Below, piece by piece: positions 6,256 to 12,833 of a DNA stretch of 12,833 nt. Source of the DNA: Chitinophaga pinensis. GTDB lineage: Bacteria; Bacteroidota; Bacteroidia; UKL13-3. The stretch is from contig CALPIR020000053.1 in the NCBI GenBank assembly GCA_943323675.2, forward strand, positions 1 to 12,833, given 5' to 3'. Position 1 is the first letter of the stretch. Each line of letters begins with the position of its first letter. The position numbers and the translations under genes were made by a program. Below the pieces are notes generated by a model that saw only the letters and a list, made by a program, of their open reading frames with translations, had not been told where the DNA came from and did not search any database.

Positions 6256-6987
6256 CTATTCCAACACCTCTGCTAAAATCTCGTGGCTACGCATGTTACT
6301 AAATCCGCTTAAATGTTGATTGTAATACATAACCAATGCTTGAATTAATTGCTTACGGTGCAGTCCGTGTATTTGCATTATTTTTTGTTCGTCATAATTA
6401 CAATTCATCAATTCAATAAGTAGTTGACTACTCACTAAATCAATCTGAAATGGGTTTTTATCATCGTAAGGTTCAAACTCTCCATCTCTGAAATTAAAGC
6501 CCATGGTGGTTGTTCCATAATTATTTAATTTAGGATAAAAGCCTAAGAAACGAGATAAATTTATGAGAAAATATAATGGGTAGTTAGCCGTTCGCTCTTG
6601 TTCCATGTCTAAAATCTGAATGGTACTGTTTAAATATTCAAATAAGTTAACATCGGGTTGATTTTCTTCTTTGATGCTCCTATAAATAACTTCGGCCATA
6701 AACATACCAATGGCACTTTTATGCATATTAAAATGTAGGCTATTAAGTTGCGGAGTGCACTTTAACTCTTTTATGCGTTGTAGGTTTTTGTTTTGTTGGT
6801 GATATGCCTCAAGCTCCAGAATAGTTAGCGGTTGCAATTGAGATGGTCGTATGGCACCTTTGTTTTTTCTTACTCCATTTATTAAATACGATTGCATACC
6901 ATATATGTTTGTAAAGCATTTAAGTATTACACTGGTTTCGCTGTAATCAATACACTTTATAACAATGGCCCTGCATTTGGTTAGCAT
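6256..6987 (-). CDS. recO: DNA repair protein RecO
   Basis: RecO is the recombination mediator that, with RecR, loads RecA onto SSB-coated single strands in the RecFOR pathway, and it also anneals strands. The 243-residue length is close to E. coli RecO (242). The N-terminus (MLTKCRAIVIKCIDYSETSVILKCFT, about 1-75) is the OB-fold with the usual 'switch' start. The rest is helical with the family signatures LSRFLGFYPKLNN (144-156) and FNFRDGEF (164-171). The five cysteines are scattered and do not form the zinc site of the Deinococcus-type proteins. The gene begins 36 bases after the porZ stop on the same strand with no terminator between, so both are probably on one transcript. Its stop lies 3 bases from that of the convergent orphan gene, with no shared terminator visible. 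Confidence 0.93.
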   Translation of the reverse strand: MLTKCRAIVIKCIDYSETSVILKCFTNIYGMQSYLINGVRKNKGAIRPSQLQPLTILELEAYHQQNKNLQRIKELKCTPQLNSLHFNMHKSAIGMFMAEVIYRSIKEENQPDVNLFEYLNSTIQILDMEQERTANYPLYFLINLSRFLGFYPKLNNYGTTTMGFNFRDGEFEPYDDKNPFQIDLVSSQLLIELMNCNYDEQKIMQIHGLHRKQLIQALVMYYNQHLSGFSNMRSHEILAEVLE

Positions 6988-7023
6988 GCTACAACAATAA
7001 ACGTTTTTTGTGTTTTGGAAAGA

Positions 7024-9348
7024 TTAGTTTACAAACAACAACTTGGTAACATATGTTTCGGTGGCATCTTCGTTACTACTGTATATTAAATACACGCCTG
7101 TAGCAGCGCGTTTTCCACTAAAGTTCCTGCCGTTCCATGTTGCCATACCACCATTAGCTTGGGTTTCGTATACTAAGTTACCTGCTATGTCGGTTATCTT
7201 CACATTGGTATTTTCGGCAAGACCACGGATGGCAATTTCACCATTGTATTCTGGTCTAACCGGATTAGGATATAAAACCACTTTATTATGCGTTGCATCA
7301 GCTTGGGTAGCATCGCCAGAATAACTTATTATTCCCTTTTCTGTTGCAAAAAACACTTCACCTGTTTCCTCAAAAATACCAATATCGTATACCACGTTTG
7401 ATAACAATGGGCTATTATCAGTTGTAAAATTTCGGATAACGGTGTAACCGTCTTCACTCAATAACCAAACTCCATTTCGTGTGCCAATCCATTTGCGATT
7501 TGCACCATCAACCTTAATACATAATATGGCATCAGTACCTAAAATAATGCTATTAAAACTGCCTGTATTAATTACCAATTGGCGGGCGTCAAAACTACGA
7601 CTTGATGAATTACTGAACACAGCAGTGGGATCACTGATAATGCACAAACCATTATCAGTTCCAACCCACATTTCACCATTTTTATCTAAAGCCATGCTTA
7701 ACACATTGGTGCTGGGCAATAATCCATTGCCTTTTTCTTTACCCAATATTTTAAACCTATCATCAGCATCAGTGGCAATATTTGCACCCTCATTGTATAC
7801 GTATAATCCTCCGCCACGGTTATTGATAATCCATTTATTATTACGCGGAAAATTATTATCACAAACTAAATAACTAACATTGGCATTACCCCCGTTAAAA
7901 GCAAAAGAATACCATTGGTTTGAAGGTGTTTTTACAGCCAATGGCTTTTCGGCTCCGTAACTGGTAACCCATACATTTCCCAAATCATCAATGGTTGTTC
8001 CTGCAGCATAAACAGGCCTAAATGTTGGAAACTCGGTTACAAAAAAACCAATAGCACTGTTACTGGTATCATACAAAACAGTTGGTGTTAAATTATTAAC
8101 TTCCAATAACCCAAAACCAAAACTTGTTAGATAAGATTTTCCTGTTTTATTATCGCATGTAACATCTAAAAAATCGCGGCACTTATTTACTAATGCATTA
8201 TTAATAACAGCGGAGTTATACCACATGTTGCCATCAAAAACATAATACTTATTATTATTTCCAGTGCTTTTTAATCCTGTTGCAGCGCCAACTCCGTCAA
8301 CCATCCCTCCTGCCACAAAAAGTTGCTTACGTGCTGATGCGTAAGAAAATCTAGTAGCTGTATTACCCCATGCTCCTGCTGGAGCTAAATACCTATTTCC
8401 ATTTGGTTCAAATAATACTAAGCCTTGCTCAACAATAGCTAAACTGTAATTTCCGGCTGTATTAATTACACCATCAAGTACGCCTGCAATACCAAAAAAA
8501 GTGGGGGTAAATTGGGCATCATAAGTAACCACTTTGCGCTCTTGTATACACATTAATTTTTGTGCGGTAATACGCATGTTTTTTGTCACCTCACCAGATG
8601 CTCCTTTCAACGTATCCCACACCACGCCATCATAACGCCTAACTAAATTTACAGAGTTGGCTGTGCTAACAAACAAATAATTCCCCGCTGTTAGTAAATG
8701 CTTGCAAGTATCGTTTCTTATTTCAGTCCAAAAATTATAATCACTTAAATTGCCACTGCTCAATGATGCACGATATAATCCACTATTAGAACTGGCATAC
8801 AAATTACTGTTGTAAACAGCAATATCGTTTACGGGTAAGTTAATACCTCCGGGTCCAATATTTTGATATGAATCAATAATCTGTTTTCTTACTAAATCTA
8901 TTTTTACAATACCAAATGAGCAGGCTAAATAAGCAATGCCATCTACCACTGCAACATCATTTACCCTTTTATCACCAATAATGGTTTTCCTCAACAAATC
9001 AGGTATATTGGTAATGATGCCATTGCTCATCAAATCTATATTGGTGTTATTATATATAATAACTAGTGTTTGGGTGCTGTTATCAAATTCAAGTTTGCTC
9101 ACTTCTACATCAGACAACCCGTTTACTTTACTCATTACTTCCAACGAGTTGTCATCCAAATCAAAACTAAACACACCGCTAGACGAACCTGCATAAATAA
9201 TACTTCCATTTTGGGCCACGGTATTATTGGTTTGATAAGGCAAGTGCACCCTCCAATCTCCTACTTTAGGCACACTATACTGTGCAGATAAACCGAATAC
9301 AGAAATGCTAAAAACCAGTAATATAGCTATGTAACGCATGTATGCCAT
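7024..9348 (-). CDS. porZ: T9SS surface component PorZ (beta-propeller protein with C-terminal sorting domain)
   Basis: PorZ is a surface-exposed part of the type IX secretion attachment complex; in Porphyromonas gingivalis (about 776 residues) it delivers anionic LPS to the sortase PorU. This protein has 774 residues. Residues 1-22 are a signal peptide ending FGLSA before QYSVP; M4 is an alternative start. The mature N-terminus VGDWRVHLPYQTN is the typical PorZ opening. Propeller-type repeats follow, for example VNDVAVVDGIAYLACSFGIV (130-149), VNDIAVYNSNLYASSNSGLY (173-192), MALDKNGEMWVGTDNGLCII and VDGANRKWIGTRNGVWLL. The last 87 residues (688-774; bases 7027-7287) form a type A sorting domain with YPNPV, VKITDIAGNLVY, ATGVYLIY and the end TKLLFVN. 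The gene diverges from the transporter gene and is followed by recO. No other T9SS machinery gene lies in the window. Confidence 0.85.
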   Translation of the reverse strand: MAYMRYIAILLVFSISVFGLSAQYSVPKVGDWRVHLPYQTNNTVAQNGSIIYAGSSSGVFSFDLDDNSLEVMSKVNGLSDVEVSKLEFDNSTQTLVIIYNNTNIDLMSNGIITNIPDLLRKTIIGDKRVNDVAVVDGIAYLACSFGIVKIDLVRKQIIDSYQNIGPGGINLPVNDIAVYNSNLYASSNSGLYRASLSSGNLSDYNFWTEIRNDTCKHLLTAGNYLFVSTANSVNLVRRYDGVVWDTLKGASGEVTKNMRITAQKLMCIQERKVVTYDAQFTPTFFGIAGVLDGVINTAGNYSLAIVEQGLVLFEPNGNRYLAPAGAWGNTATRFSYASARKQLFVAGGMVDGVGAATGLKSTGNNNKYYVFDGNMWYNSAVINNALVNKCRDFLDVTCDNKTGKSYLTSFGFGLLEVNNLTPTVLYDTSNSAIGFFVTEFPTFRPVYAAGTTIDDLGNVWVTSYGAEKPLAVKTPSNQWYSFAFNGGNANVSYLVCDNNFPRNNKWIINNRGGGLYVYNEGANIATDADDRFKILGKEKGNGLLPSTNVLSMALDKNGEMWVGTDNGLCIISDPTAVFSNSSSRSFDARQLVINTGSFNSIILGTDAILCIKVDGANRKWIGTRNGVWLLSEDGYTVIRNFTTDNSPLLSNVVYDIGIFEETGEVFFATEKGIISYSGDATQADATHNKVVLYPNPVRPEYNGEIAIRGLAENTNVKITDIAGNLVYETQANGGMATWNGRNFSGKRAATGVYLIYSSNEDATETYVTKLLFVN

Positions 9349-9364
9349 TAAATAAAATAAAACT

Positions 9365-9412
9365 CAAACGTAACGCATTTAACTGATAAATGTTATATCA
9401 AATTCAAACATA
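9365..9412 (-). promoter_or_regulatory. Candidate promoter region of porZ (two exact -7 elements)
   Basis: The minus strand holds two exact TAnnTTTG matches in the 112-base divergent spacer: TATGTTTG (9412-9405) and TACGTTTG (9372-9365). They would give leaders of about 50 and 10 bases. Neither has a clear TTTG at the 19-21 base spacing, so which one works cannot be told. Confidence 0.4.
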
Positions 9413-9441
9413 AATTTAACTTACTCCTTATTTTATTTAAT

Positions 9442-9449
9442 TAAATTCG
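9442..9449 (+). promoter_or_regulatory. Possible -7 element before the RND/MMPL transporter gene
   Basis: TAAATTCG matches TAnnTTTG except at one fixed base and ends 11 bases before the ATG. It would give a very short leader. No good -33 element is present. Confidence 0.2.
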
Positions 9450-9460
9450 CCCACTTTATT

Positions 9461-11827
9461 ATGTGGCAAAAAATAGGAACATACGTTATACGCAACCGCT
9501 TTTGGTTTTTAGTAGCACTTGGAATTGTTACTTTGTTTTTTGGGTATTTTGCAACCAAGGTGCAACTTACCTATGATTTCGCTAAGGTTATTCCAAATAA
9601 CGACCCCGACTTTATTGAGTATGTTAAATTTAAACAAACTTTTGGCGAGGACGGCAACATATTGGCCGTTGGGATTCAATCTGACAAGTTGTACGAGAAA
9701 GACTTTTTTAATGATTTAATTGAACTTAACAATAAAATTAGCGAAACCAATGGGGTTGAAAAAGCACTCTCCATTACCAACTTATATATGCCCTATCGCA
9801 ACGATAGCCTGCATAAATTAGAACTAAAACCAATTGTAAACGGTTATCTGCACTCCCAAGCAGAAATGGATTCGGTTAAAAAAGTTATTTCATCATTACC
9901 ACTTTATAAAGGTTTATTGTACAACGAAAAGGGTGATGTAGCGCTACTTGCCATTACACTTAACAAACAAAAATTAGACAGTAAAGACCGTATAGGTTTG
10001 GTAGCAGAAATTGAAGCACATTGTAAAGCATTTGGCGAAAAGCACAACATCGAAATTCATTACAGCGGCTTACCTTATGTACGTACTGTTTATGCCAGTA
10101 AAGTGGCTAATGAAATTAAAATATTTACCTACTTATCCATATTGGTTACCGCACTATTTATTTTTATTTTCTTTCGTTTCATATCTGCTGTAATTTTTTC
10201 GTTAATTGTAGTAATTATTGGTGTGGTAATTACACTTGGCAGTATAGCTATACTTGGTTATAAAATTACTTTATTAACAGGTATTATTCCACCGTTAATG
10301 GTAATTATTGGTATACAAAACTGCATTTATTTACTTAATGTATACCACCAAGAGTTTAGGGCACACGGCAATAAAATGTTGGCCATTATTCGCCTGATAT
10401 CAAAAAACGGATTGCCCCTGTTTTTAACCAACGTAACAACTGCTGTTGGTTTTTGTGTATTTAGTTTTTCGGGCAGTGCATTACTCGATCAATTCTCGGT
10501 GGTTTCGGGCATCAACATCATGCTCATTTATGTAATATCATTGGTGTTTATACCAGTTGTATACAGCTATTTGCCACCACCAAAACAAAAGCACACCAAA
10601 CATTTAGATAGCAAACGTTTAAACAAAGTAATGAGCCTATGTAACACTTGGGTGTACGAAAAACGTAAACTTATTTATGCCATTACCATTGCGGTTTGTA
10701 TTGTATCCGTTTATGGCAGCATGCAAGTGCGCTCACTAGGTTATGTGGTTGATGACTTACCACAAAAAGACAAAGTATATACCGATTTAAAATTTTTTGA
10801 AAAAGAATTGAAAGGTGTTTTACCTTTTGAAATAAGAATAGATACCAAGCGAAAAAATGGGGTAAAAGATTTTTCAACCCTACAAAAAATGAACCGCTTA
10901 CAAAAAGAATTGGCCGAATTTCCTGAGTTTAGCAAAGCGATTTCTATGGTTGATTTTTTAAAGTTTGCCAACCAAGGTTACCACGATGGTGATGAAAGGT
11001 ATTACATTCTGCCAAGTGCTTTAGATATTAGTGACCTGCTAAGTTATGTGCCAAAAGGAGGCGAAGTAAGTGGAGGTTTGATGAAGAGTATGGTTGACAG
11101 CAATTACCAGGTAGCACGTATTAGCATACAAATGGCTGATGTAGGCTCGGTGGAGTTAAAAACGTTAAACCAACGAGTACAAACCATTGTTGACGAAGTT
11201 TTTCCTAAAGACAAGTACGATGTGAAACTTACAGGTACCCCTTTGATCTTTTTAAAGGGTAACGATTATTTGGTTGAAAACCTTTTGCAAAGTGTAATTG
11301 CTGCACTCATCATCATTTCTATTATGATGGCATTTTTGTTTTTCAGTTGGAAAATGGTGCTCATATCATTGGTTCCTAACATAGTTCCTTTGTTAATGAC
11401 CTTGGGTATTATGGGCTTTTTCGACATCAGACTTAAACCATCTACTATCATTATATTCTCGGTGGCTTACGGTATTGTGGTTGATTTTACCATTCATTAT
11501 TTGGCCAAATACCGCAACTCACTTAAAAAACACAATTGGGATATGAAAGTGGCTATTCCGGAAAGTTTGCAAGAGGCCGGGCCAAGTATTATTTACACGG
11601 CAGTAGCCTTGTTTGCAGGCTTTATCATTTTTGCAGCTAGCGATTTTGGTGGTACCATTGCCTTAGGTGTGCTCACCTCATTGGCCTTAATATTTGGTAT
11701 GTTTATGAATTTACTGCTGTTGCCATCCTTGTTGTTATCGCTCGAAAAATCAATTAATAATAAAGAAGAATTTAGCCGTACATTGGTTGAACTTGAGCCC
11801 GAGCCAACCGATAATGATGAGGAATAA
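9461..11827 (+). CDS. RND/MMPL-family membrane transporter, 788 residues
   Basis: The layout is that of a Patched/MMPL-like RND protein: two halves, each with one membrane helix, a large extracytoplasmic loop and five further helices. Helix 1 spans about 13-31; loop 1 about 33-215, including LTYDFAKVIPNNDP at its start. A first helix bundle spans about 220-371. Helix 7 is about 403-421; loop 2 about 423-603; the last bundle about 606-760. D675 in GIVVDFTIHYLAKYR sits where MMPL proteins keep a proton-relay aspartate. The matching segment of the first half reads GIQNCIYLLNVYH and has no acid. Family knowledge suggests proton-driven export of lipids, hopanoids or other hydrophobic molecules; the substrate cannot be told here. 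The soluble tail is acidic (ELEPEPTDNDEE). No membrane-fusion or outer-membrane partner gene is adjacent, which fits the self-contained MMPL type rather than the AcrB type. It is closed by its own terminator. Confidence 0.87.
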   Translation: MWQKIGTYVIRNRFWFLVALGIVTLFFGYFATKVQLTYDFAKVIPNNDPDFIEYVKFKQTFGEDGNILAVGIQSDKLYEKDFFNDLIELNNKISETNGVEKALSITNLYMPYRNDSLHKLELKPIVNGYLHSQAEMDSVKKVISSLPLYKGLLYNEKGDVALLAITLNKQKLDSKDRIGLVAEIEAHCKAFGEKHNIEIHYSGLPYVRTVYASKVANEIKIFTYLSILVTALFIFIFFRFISAVIFSLIVVIIGVVITLGSIAILGYKITLLTGIIPPLMVIIGIQNCIYLLNVYHQEFRAHGNKMLAIIRLISKNGLPLFLTNVTTAVGFCVFSFSGSALLDQFSVVSGINIMLIYVISLVFIPVVYSYLPPPKQKHTKHLDSKRLNKVMSLCNTWVYEKRKLIYAITIAVCIVSVYGSMQVRSLGYVVDDLPQKDKVYTDLKFFEKELKGVLPFEIRIDTKRKNGVKDFSTLQKMNRLQKELAEFPEFSKAISMVDFLKFANQGYHDGDERYYILPSALDISDLLSYVPKGGEVSGGLMKSMVDSNYQVARISIQMADVGSVELKTLNQRVQTIVDEVFPKDKYDVKLTGTPLIFLKGNDYLVENLLQSVIAALIIISIMMAFLFFSWKMVLISLVPNIVPLLMTLGIMGFFDIRLKPSTIIIFSVAYGIVVDFTIHYLAKYRNSLKKHNWDMKVAIPESLQEAGPSIIYTAVALFAGFIIFAASDFGGTIALGVLTSLALIFGMFMNLLLLPSLLLSLEKSINNKEEFSRTLVELEPEPTDNDEE

Positions 11828-11834
11828 GATTATG

Positions 11835-11864
11835 AAATGCTAACCATTAAAGTTGGCATTTTTT
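11835..11864 (+). terminator. Intrinsic terminator of the RND/MMPL transporter gene
   Basis: AAATGCTAAC (11835-11844) pairs with GTTGGCATTT (11852-11861) over 10 bp including one G-U pair. The loop is 7 bases (CATTAAA) and the 3' arm runs into six Ts (11859-11864). It starts 8 bases after the stop codon. This is the clearest terminator in the window and isolates the transporter from ileS. Confidence 0.8.
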
Positions 11865-11915
11865 ATAAGCACAAAAACTTTATTGATAGACAATTGAGGC
11901 AATAATAAAGGCTTC

Positions 11916-11946
11916 TTTCATTTATAACAGCTAAATCCTATTTTCG
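11916..11946 (+). promoter_or_regulatory. Candidate promoter of ileS
   Basis: TTTC (11916-11919) and TATTTTCG (11939-11946) resemble the Bacteroidota -33 (TTTG) and -7 (TAnnTTTG) elements, each with one mismatch, at the favoured 19-base spacing. The leader would be about 70 bases. In the rest of 11865-12023 I see no T-box, attenuator or other RNA structure. Confidence 0.4.
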
Positions 11947-12023
11947 CACACTTCTATTCAGGGCTGAGTACTTGAAAGACAATACCGTCAAATCCATGAT
12001 TCGACCCAATACCATAACTACAA

Positions 12024-12833
12024 ATGAGTAAATACAACGAATACAAAAAACTTGACTTTCCTGCTTTTGAAGAGGAAATACTTAAGTTTTGGCAAGAACA
12101 TAATATTTTTGAAAAAAGCGTGAACAATCGCGCAGGGGCAAAATCTTTTGTGTTTTACGAAGGTCCGCCAAGTGCTAATGGTATGCCGGGTATTCACCAC
12201 GTAATGAGCCGCACGGTTAAAGATATTTTTTGCCGTTACAATACACTTAAAGGTTTTCAGGTAAAACGTAAAGCCGGTTGGGATACACATGGCTTACCTG
12301 TAGAGTTACAAGTAGAAAAAACATTAGGCATTACTAAAGAAGATATTGGTAAAAAAATATCAGTGGCAGAATACAACGAAGCTTGTAAAAAAGACGTAAT
12401 GAAATACACCGATGTGTGGAACAACCTAACCACACGCATGGGCTATTGGGTTAACCTAAACGACCCATATGTAACCTACGACAACAACTATATTGAATCG
12501 CTTTGGTGGATTTTAAAACAATTGTACAATAAAGGTTTGTTGTATAAAGGTTACACCATTCAACCCTACTCTCCTGCTGCAGGAACTGGATTAAGCTCGC
12601 ACGAGTTAAACCAACCTGGCACGTATAAAGATGTAAAAGACATGACCGCTGTGGCTATGTTTAAAGCCATTCATGCGCCATTTGAAGGCGATGTATACTT
12701 CTTAGCTTGGACCACCACACCATGGACTTTGCCATCAAACACAGCATTAGCCGTTGGTGCTAAAATTGATTATGCACTCGTAAAAACATTCAACCCCAAT
12801 ACTCATCAGCCGTGCACCGTTGTGTTGGCAAAA
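12024..12833 (+). CDS. ileS: Isoleucyl-tRNA synthetase, type 2, N-terminal 270 residues (partial)
   Basis: IleRS charges tRNA-Ile with isoleucine and removes misactivated valine. An in-frame TAA (12015-12017) just upstream fixes the start at 12024. The start region DFPAFEEEILKFWQEHNIFE and EGPPSANGMP lead into the Rossmann fold. The class I signature reads GIHH (residues 56-59) where HxGH is usual. GWDTHGLPVE (85-94), EKTLGITKEDIG and the WWILKQLYNKGLLYKGYTIQPYS stretch follow the eukaryote-like type 2 pattern rather than the E. coli type 1 pattern. TTTPWTLPSNTALAV (from residue 230) is the start of the CP1 editing domain. The KMSKS loop and anticodon-binding domain lie beyond the edge. It follows the transporter terminator and appears to have its own promoter. 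Type 2 enzymes are known to resist mupirocin. Confidence 0.95.
   Translation, partial: MSKYNEYKKLDFPAFEEEILKFWQEHNIFEKSVNNRAGAKSFVFYEGPPSANGMPGIHHVMSRTVKDIFCRYNTLKGFQVKRKAGWDTHGLPVELQVEKTLGITKEDIGKKISVAEYNEACKKDVMKYTDVWNNLTTRMGYWVNLNDPYVTYDNNYIESLWWILKQLYNKGLLYKGYTIQPYSPAAGTGLSSHELNQPGTYKDVKDMTAVAMFKAIHAPFEGDVYFLAWTTTPWTLPSNTALAVGAKIDYALVKTFNPNTHQPCTVVLAK

Noticed and set aside
7043..9291. Plus-strand frames opposite porZ
   Set aside because: PorZ is a full-length, recognisable protein; the opposite frames carry no motif.
11865..12023. T-box or amino-acid-responsive leader before ileS
   Set aside because: No T-box sequence, specifier loop or antiterminator/terminator pair is visible. The only hairpin nearby is the terminator of the preceding gene.
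10683..12439. Minus-strand frames inside the transporter gene and ileS
   Set aside because: Both plus-strand genes are clear family members across these regions.
1..12833. Insertion sequence, prophage or integrative element
   Set aside because: No transposase, integrase, phage gene, tRNA or terminal repeat is seen, and most genes are core Bacteroidota functions.

Overview
This window comes from an AT-rich member of the Bacteroidota. The main evidence is two type IX secretion (T9SS) proteins: a PorZ homologue with a C-terminal sorting domain and a giant modular surface protein. Further support comes from -7 promoter elements of the Bacteroidota TAnnTTTG form, start codons without Shine-Dalgarno sequences, a RecO of the short form without zinc cysteines, and an IleRS of the eukaryote-like type 2. 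I cannot name the genus. Nothing suggests a prophage, transposon, CRISPR array, or tRNA or rRNA gene.

Left part (1-5434, minus strand). One uninterrupted reading frame fills bases 1-4556 and runs off the left edge. I checked all of its roughly 1518 codons and found no stop. It encodes a signal peptide followed by two tandem units of about 665 residues and the start of a third, shorter unit. Each full unit has a GH54-like/LamG-like part and then a beta-helix-like adhesin part. Upstream of it on the same strand is a NarL/LuxR-type response regulator (4727-5434) with glutamate where the phospho-accepting aspartate is expected. The 170 bases between the two genes hold a perfect 14-base palindrome beside a perfect TAnnTTTG element, and a perfect 9-bp inverted repeat in the leader. 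Regulator and surface protein look like a local regulatory pair.

Middle (5435-9348). A 224-base intergenic region carries five TGTAG/CTACA elements. It separates the regulator from a divergent, A-rich gene for an unrecognised 197-residue protein (5659-6252). That gene converges, with a 3-base gap, on a minus-strand pair: porZ (7024-9348) followed by recO (6256-6987). PorZ works at the cell surface in T9SS cargo modification; RecO is a recombination mediator. Their pairing is probably transcriptional rather than functional.

Right part (9349-12833, plus strand). Divergent from porZ is a 788-residue RND/MMPL-type membrane transporter (9461-11827), closed by a clear intrinsic terminator. Then ileS starts at 12024 and runs off the right edge. 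Its first 270 codons show type 2 features and an altered HIGH signature (GIHH), a form linked to very strong mupirocin resistance in type 2 enzymes.

The most interesting points are the regulator/giant surface protein locus with its unexplained symmetric DNA sites, the D-to-E receiver, the orphan gene with clustered TGTAG elements, and the GIHH signature of IleRS.
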